Source of the DNA: Lobulomyces angularis
Lineage: Eukaryota; Chytridiomycota; Chytridiomycetes; Lobulomycetales; Lobulomycetaceae
Reading direction: 5' to 3'
Length of the DNA: 12,071 bases
NCBI GenBank assembly: GCA_027604685.1
Contig: JADHYX010000469.1
Location: 1 to 12,071, forward strand
Part shown: one piece after another, positions 10,165 to 12,071 of the stretch
Numbering within the stretch: the stretch's first letter is position 1
How the letters are laid out: every line of letters starts with the position of its first letter
Notes under the pieces: model-generated
Databases searched by the model: none
What the model was told of the DNA's origin: nothing
Seen by the model: the letters and a program-made list of their open reading frames with translations, nothing else
Position numbers and translations under genes: made by a program

Positions 10165-10764
10165 GAGATTTTTTAGGTTTAATTTCAATATTATAAAAAA
10201 TATTATTTCCGTTAATTAATAAAATTAGTAATTTGCCAGATGATGAGCATGTACCATTCAAATTTATTGCAGCTGATCCCCATGTAAAAGATGTTGTTAG
10301 ATACTTTAGACCATCTGACTATTTACATTCTACAGCGGTTGCCTTAGGCGGTCCTGCTATTTTTTACGCTTGGGGTATACTTTTATTTCAATTTTTTAAT
10401 TAAAATAATATCTATATATATATTTTTATATCTACAGAAAGGTACTCACCTAGCTTTCACCCAAGAGTTTTACCAAAAATTCTGTTGGTGCAGTTTCCTT
10501 TCTTTGCTGCTTGTGGAGTTTTATTTGCTGCACAAAGCACTTACTGTATAATAAAACTTTTCTTAATATTTATTTTTCAATTGCAGTTAGGTTTTGGGGT
10601 TGGACTGAAAATGATAGAGAAGTAAAAAAGTGGGAAGCAGAGAGTGAAATGCGAAGAGAGCGTGACGCAGGAAAAGAAAAATGGGGATGGCAGGTAACTA
10701 ATATTCTATTTAAAATTTTTTTTTTTTTAATCAACATTTAAAAAACTAGGATAATGATTGGTAA
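10165..10764 (+). CDS. Fungal mitochondrial complex I 21 kDa-type accessory subunit
   Basis: This is an accessory subunit of NADH:ubiquinone oxidoreductase in the mitochondrial inner membrane. Five exons (10165-10178, 10229-10374, 10438-10545, 10587-10693, 10750-10764) give 129 residues plus a stop. The family hallmark near the N-terminus is ADPHVKDVVRYFRPSDY, followed by a hydrophobic helix (AVALGGPAIFYAWE). A second hydrophobic helix (LVQFPFFAACGVLFAAQSTY) leads into FRFWGWTENDREV, the conserved block after the membrane part. The charged C-terminus ends WGWQDNDW. It is shorter than ascomycete homologues of about 180-190 residues, with reduced N- and C-termini. Splicing restores STYFRFWGW and YAWERY across junctions, which supports those introns. 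The 14-nt first coding part uses a weak donor (GTTTAA), so the N-terminal four residues (MRFF) are less certain. Confidence 0.92.
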
Positions 10765-11085
10765 AGCAAATATACTGTCAATGACTCTAAATATATCAAA
10801 CCATAAATTTTGTTGCAAATACTTCTAAATTAATGTACTGTCTAATAAATTTTTCTTAATTTTAAATTCAATGTTCACAACAGCAATAAGGAATAATACA
10901 TAACCTTACTTAAATTATTAATTGATGCTTTCGTTTGAAAAAATAAAAAAATCAAATTTCTTCACTATTTTAAACTTGTGCTACAGAAAAAGTTTAAATT
11001 CACTAAAGTTATCAAATTTTATTTTAATCCCAATCCCAAAGAAACCATACTTACTATTTTAATTGATTGTTTTCCATATAATAGA
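10765..11085. other. Intergenic, no gene seen
   Basis: This AT-rich spacer follows the complex I gene. Many stops occur in all frames. It is somewhat less homopolymeric than other spacers, and I see no RNA gene or clear signal in it. Confidence 0.55.
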
Positions 11086-11254
11086 TCAATTACAAATGGA
11101 AAAAGGTTTGGTTTGATGACAAAGTTTCATTAAAACTTTGCATCTATGTCCATCATAAGTACTACAATAATACGACATTGCTTTCCAGTTGTATCGACAA
11201 TCTTAAATAAGTCTTTTAATAACTGCATAATTTTGTTCTTCAATTCTTCTAATT
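11086..11254 (-). pseudogene. Fragment of a zinc-finger-like (FLYWCH/WRKY-MULE-type) domain
   Basis: One minus-strand frame reads RRIEEQNYAVIKRLI, then an in-frame TAA (11203-11205). It continues CRYNWKAMSYYCSTYDGHRC and KVLMKLCHQTKPFSICN before TGA at 11086-11088. The pattern of a Trp, then Tyr-Tyr-Cys, then Cys-Lys-Val resembles FLYWCH and related fingers common in Mutator-like transposons and their domesticated derivatives. No flanking transposase core is present, so this is a short relic or a chance resemblance. The family call is tentative. Confidence 0.4.
11120..11140. repeat. Perfect 8-bp inverted repeat with 5-nt loop
   Basis: CAAAGTTT, CATTA and AAACTTTG form a compact hairpin-capable sequence inside the zinc-finger-like relic, about 300 bp before the calcium ATPase start. 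It may be incidental, since AT-rich DNA makes such repeats often. Its G and C positions also pair. Confidence 0.45.
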
Positions 11255-11442
11255 TTTTTTTTTTTTCCAATTCAGAATTTACTTTTTTTTAACGCGTCTT
11301 AAATTGTCGCAGAAAAAATCCTGAAATAAAAAAAAATTTTTTTTTCAACAAAATAAATAAAAAATAGAAAATTAACTTCTTACGAACTTAAAAGGAACGT
11401 CATATTAAAAATTCTCTTTTTAGCTAACTCACTTCAAAAACG
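11255..11442. promoter_or_regulatory. Calcium ATPase 5' flank with an ACGCGT hexamer
   Basis: This is the region directly upstream of the ATPase start. It has T runs and a single ACGCGT at 11292-11297, which matches the MluI cell-cycle box bound by MBF-type factors in yeasts. One hexamer is weak evidence, although CpG-containing hexamers are rare in this AT-rich spacer. Confidence 0.25.
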
Positions 11443-11881
11443 ATGAGTTTTACTTTAGAGCCTAATCAATTAGTTGATTTTGTAGAACCAAAATCTCCTC
11501 AAAAGTTGGTAGAATATGGTGGTGTTGAAAAAGTTGCAGTAGCACTAAAAACTGATCTAAACAATGGCCTCTCTTCTACCTCTAATGACGCTGTAATTAT
11601 TCACACTGACACTCAACCTCATCTTGAAAACAACGACAAAAAAAGTATACCTACAGCCACCAATAATGTTTTCAATGAAAGAATTCATTTTTACGGAACA
11701 AATACTCTACCTCCTCCTAAATCAAAATCTTTTTTCCAGTTTTCTTGGGAAGCTGCGGGAGATCGTACACTACAAATTTTGGTAGTTGCTGCAATTACTG
11801 AAATTGCAGTTGGAATTTATAAAATTGTAAAAAGTAAAGAAACGGCTGGAATTTGGGATGGATTAGCAATTGTTTTTGCCG
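11443..11881 (+). CDS. PMC1: PMC1-type P-type calcium ATPase, first coding exon, cut by the window edge
   Basis: This encodes the N-terminal 147 residues of a type IIB calcium pump, which moves Ca2+ from cytosol into the vacuole or out of the cell. Residues about 5-45 match the cation-ATPase N-terminal domain (LVEYGGVEKVAVALKTDLNNGLS). A polar, variable insert follows (45-75), then ERIHFYGTNTLPPPKSKSFFQF (79-100). The first transmembrane helix is at about 108-127 (TLQILVVAAITEIAVGIYKI), and GIWDGLAIVFAG leads to the second. The open frame continues to a stop at 11890, but a GTAATT donor at 11882 splits the Gly codon exactly where family members continue into helix 2. The gene therefore goes on beyond the window; the phosphorylation site (DKTGT) is not in view. 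The start is the first ATG and gives a normal-length N-terminus for fungal members. Confidence 0.93.
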
Positions 11882-12071
11882 GTAATTATTAATATCTTTC
11901 TTTTTTTTTTTTTTTTTTTTTTGTTAACTTCTTAAACCTGTTTTTTATTTTTACTACAACTTAAATTTATTTAACATTTAAAATTTATATTTCATTTTTT
12001 TTTGGTTATTTTTATATTTATTTTTATTTATTTTTGAAAAAATTTTTTTAAATATTTTTTTTATTAAAAAC
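11882..12071 (+). other. Start of calcium ATPase intron 1, low-complexity, open at the right edge
   Basis: After the GTAATT donor the sequence is almost purely T and A, with a T run of more than 20 nt and TTTATTT-like repeats up to the last base. No acceptor joining to a recognisable helix 2 coding sequence is seen. The intron is at least 190 nt, longer than any of the clearly bounded introns in the window. Confidence 0.6.

Overview
The window looks like nuclear DNA from an early-diverging fungus, possibly Mucoromycota/Glomeromycotina. Non-coding DNA is extremely AT-rich and full of A and T runs. Genes carry many short GT-AG introns (41-109 nt where both ends can be placed). The protein set is fungal: a short alpha-actinin, an AGC kinase of the Ypk/Gad8/Sch9 type, the fungal complex I '21 kDa' accessory subunit and a PMC1-type calcium ATPase. 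A complex I subunit argues against mitochondrion-less anaerobic fungi. The species assignment is inference; no database was searched.

Layout. Positions 1-2556 (minus) hold a nearly complete alpha-actinin in 13 visible exons, cut by the left edge at its C-terminus. Positions 3073-3641 (minus) hold a 104-residue, four-exon gene for a small, probably mitochondrial membrane protein. Positions 3992-5974 (minus) hold a complete nine-exon kinase with an N-terminal C2 domain. These three run head-to-tail on the minus strand. Positions 5975-9143 are an accessory block. It contains a decayed IS630/Tc1-mariner-type transposase (6695-7716, plus), an unrecognised spliced coding remnant (7849-8490, minus) and a second unrecognised coding remnant (8625-9034, plus). 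Positions 9144-9761 (plus) hold an intronless, highly amphipathic perilipin-like or LEA-like protein, with two perfect TGACGTCA octamers upstream. Positions 10165-10764 (plus) hold a five-exon complex I subunit with 14-nt and 15-nt coding parts in its terminal exons. Positions 11086-11254 (minus) hold a broken zinc-finger-like fragment, probably of mobile-element origin. Positions 11443-11881 (plus) hold the first coding exon of a P-type calcium ATPase, which runs off the right edge through a low-complexity intron.

The host genes cover cytoskeleton, signalling, respiration, probable lipid storage and calcium transport. They do not form an operon or an obvious pathway. Every splice model given here was built by hand: each intron begins GT and ends AG, and the frames join without gaps. 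In the five confident spliced genes the joined proteins restore recognisable motifs across several junctions. I found no CRISPR array, tRNA, rRNA or clear new biological system. The least explained material is the block at 7849-9034.
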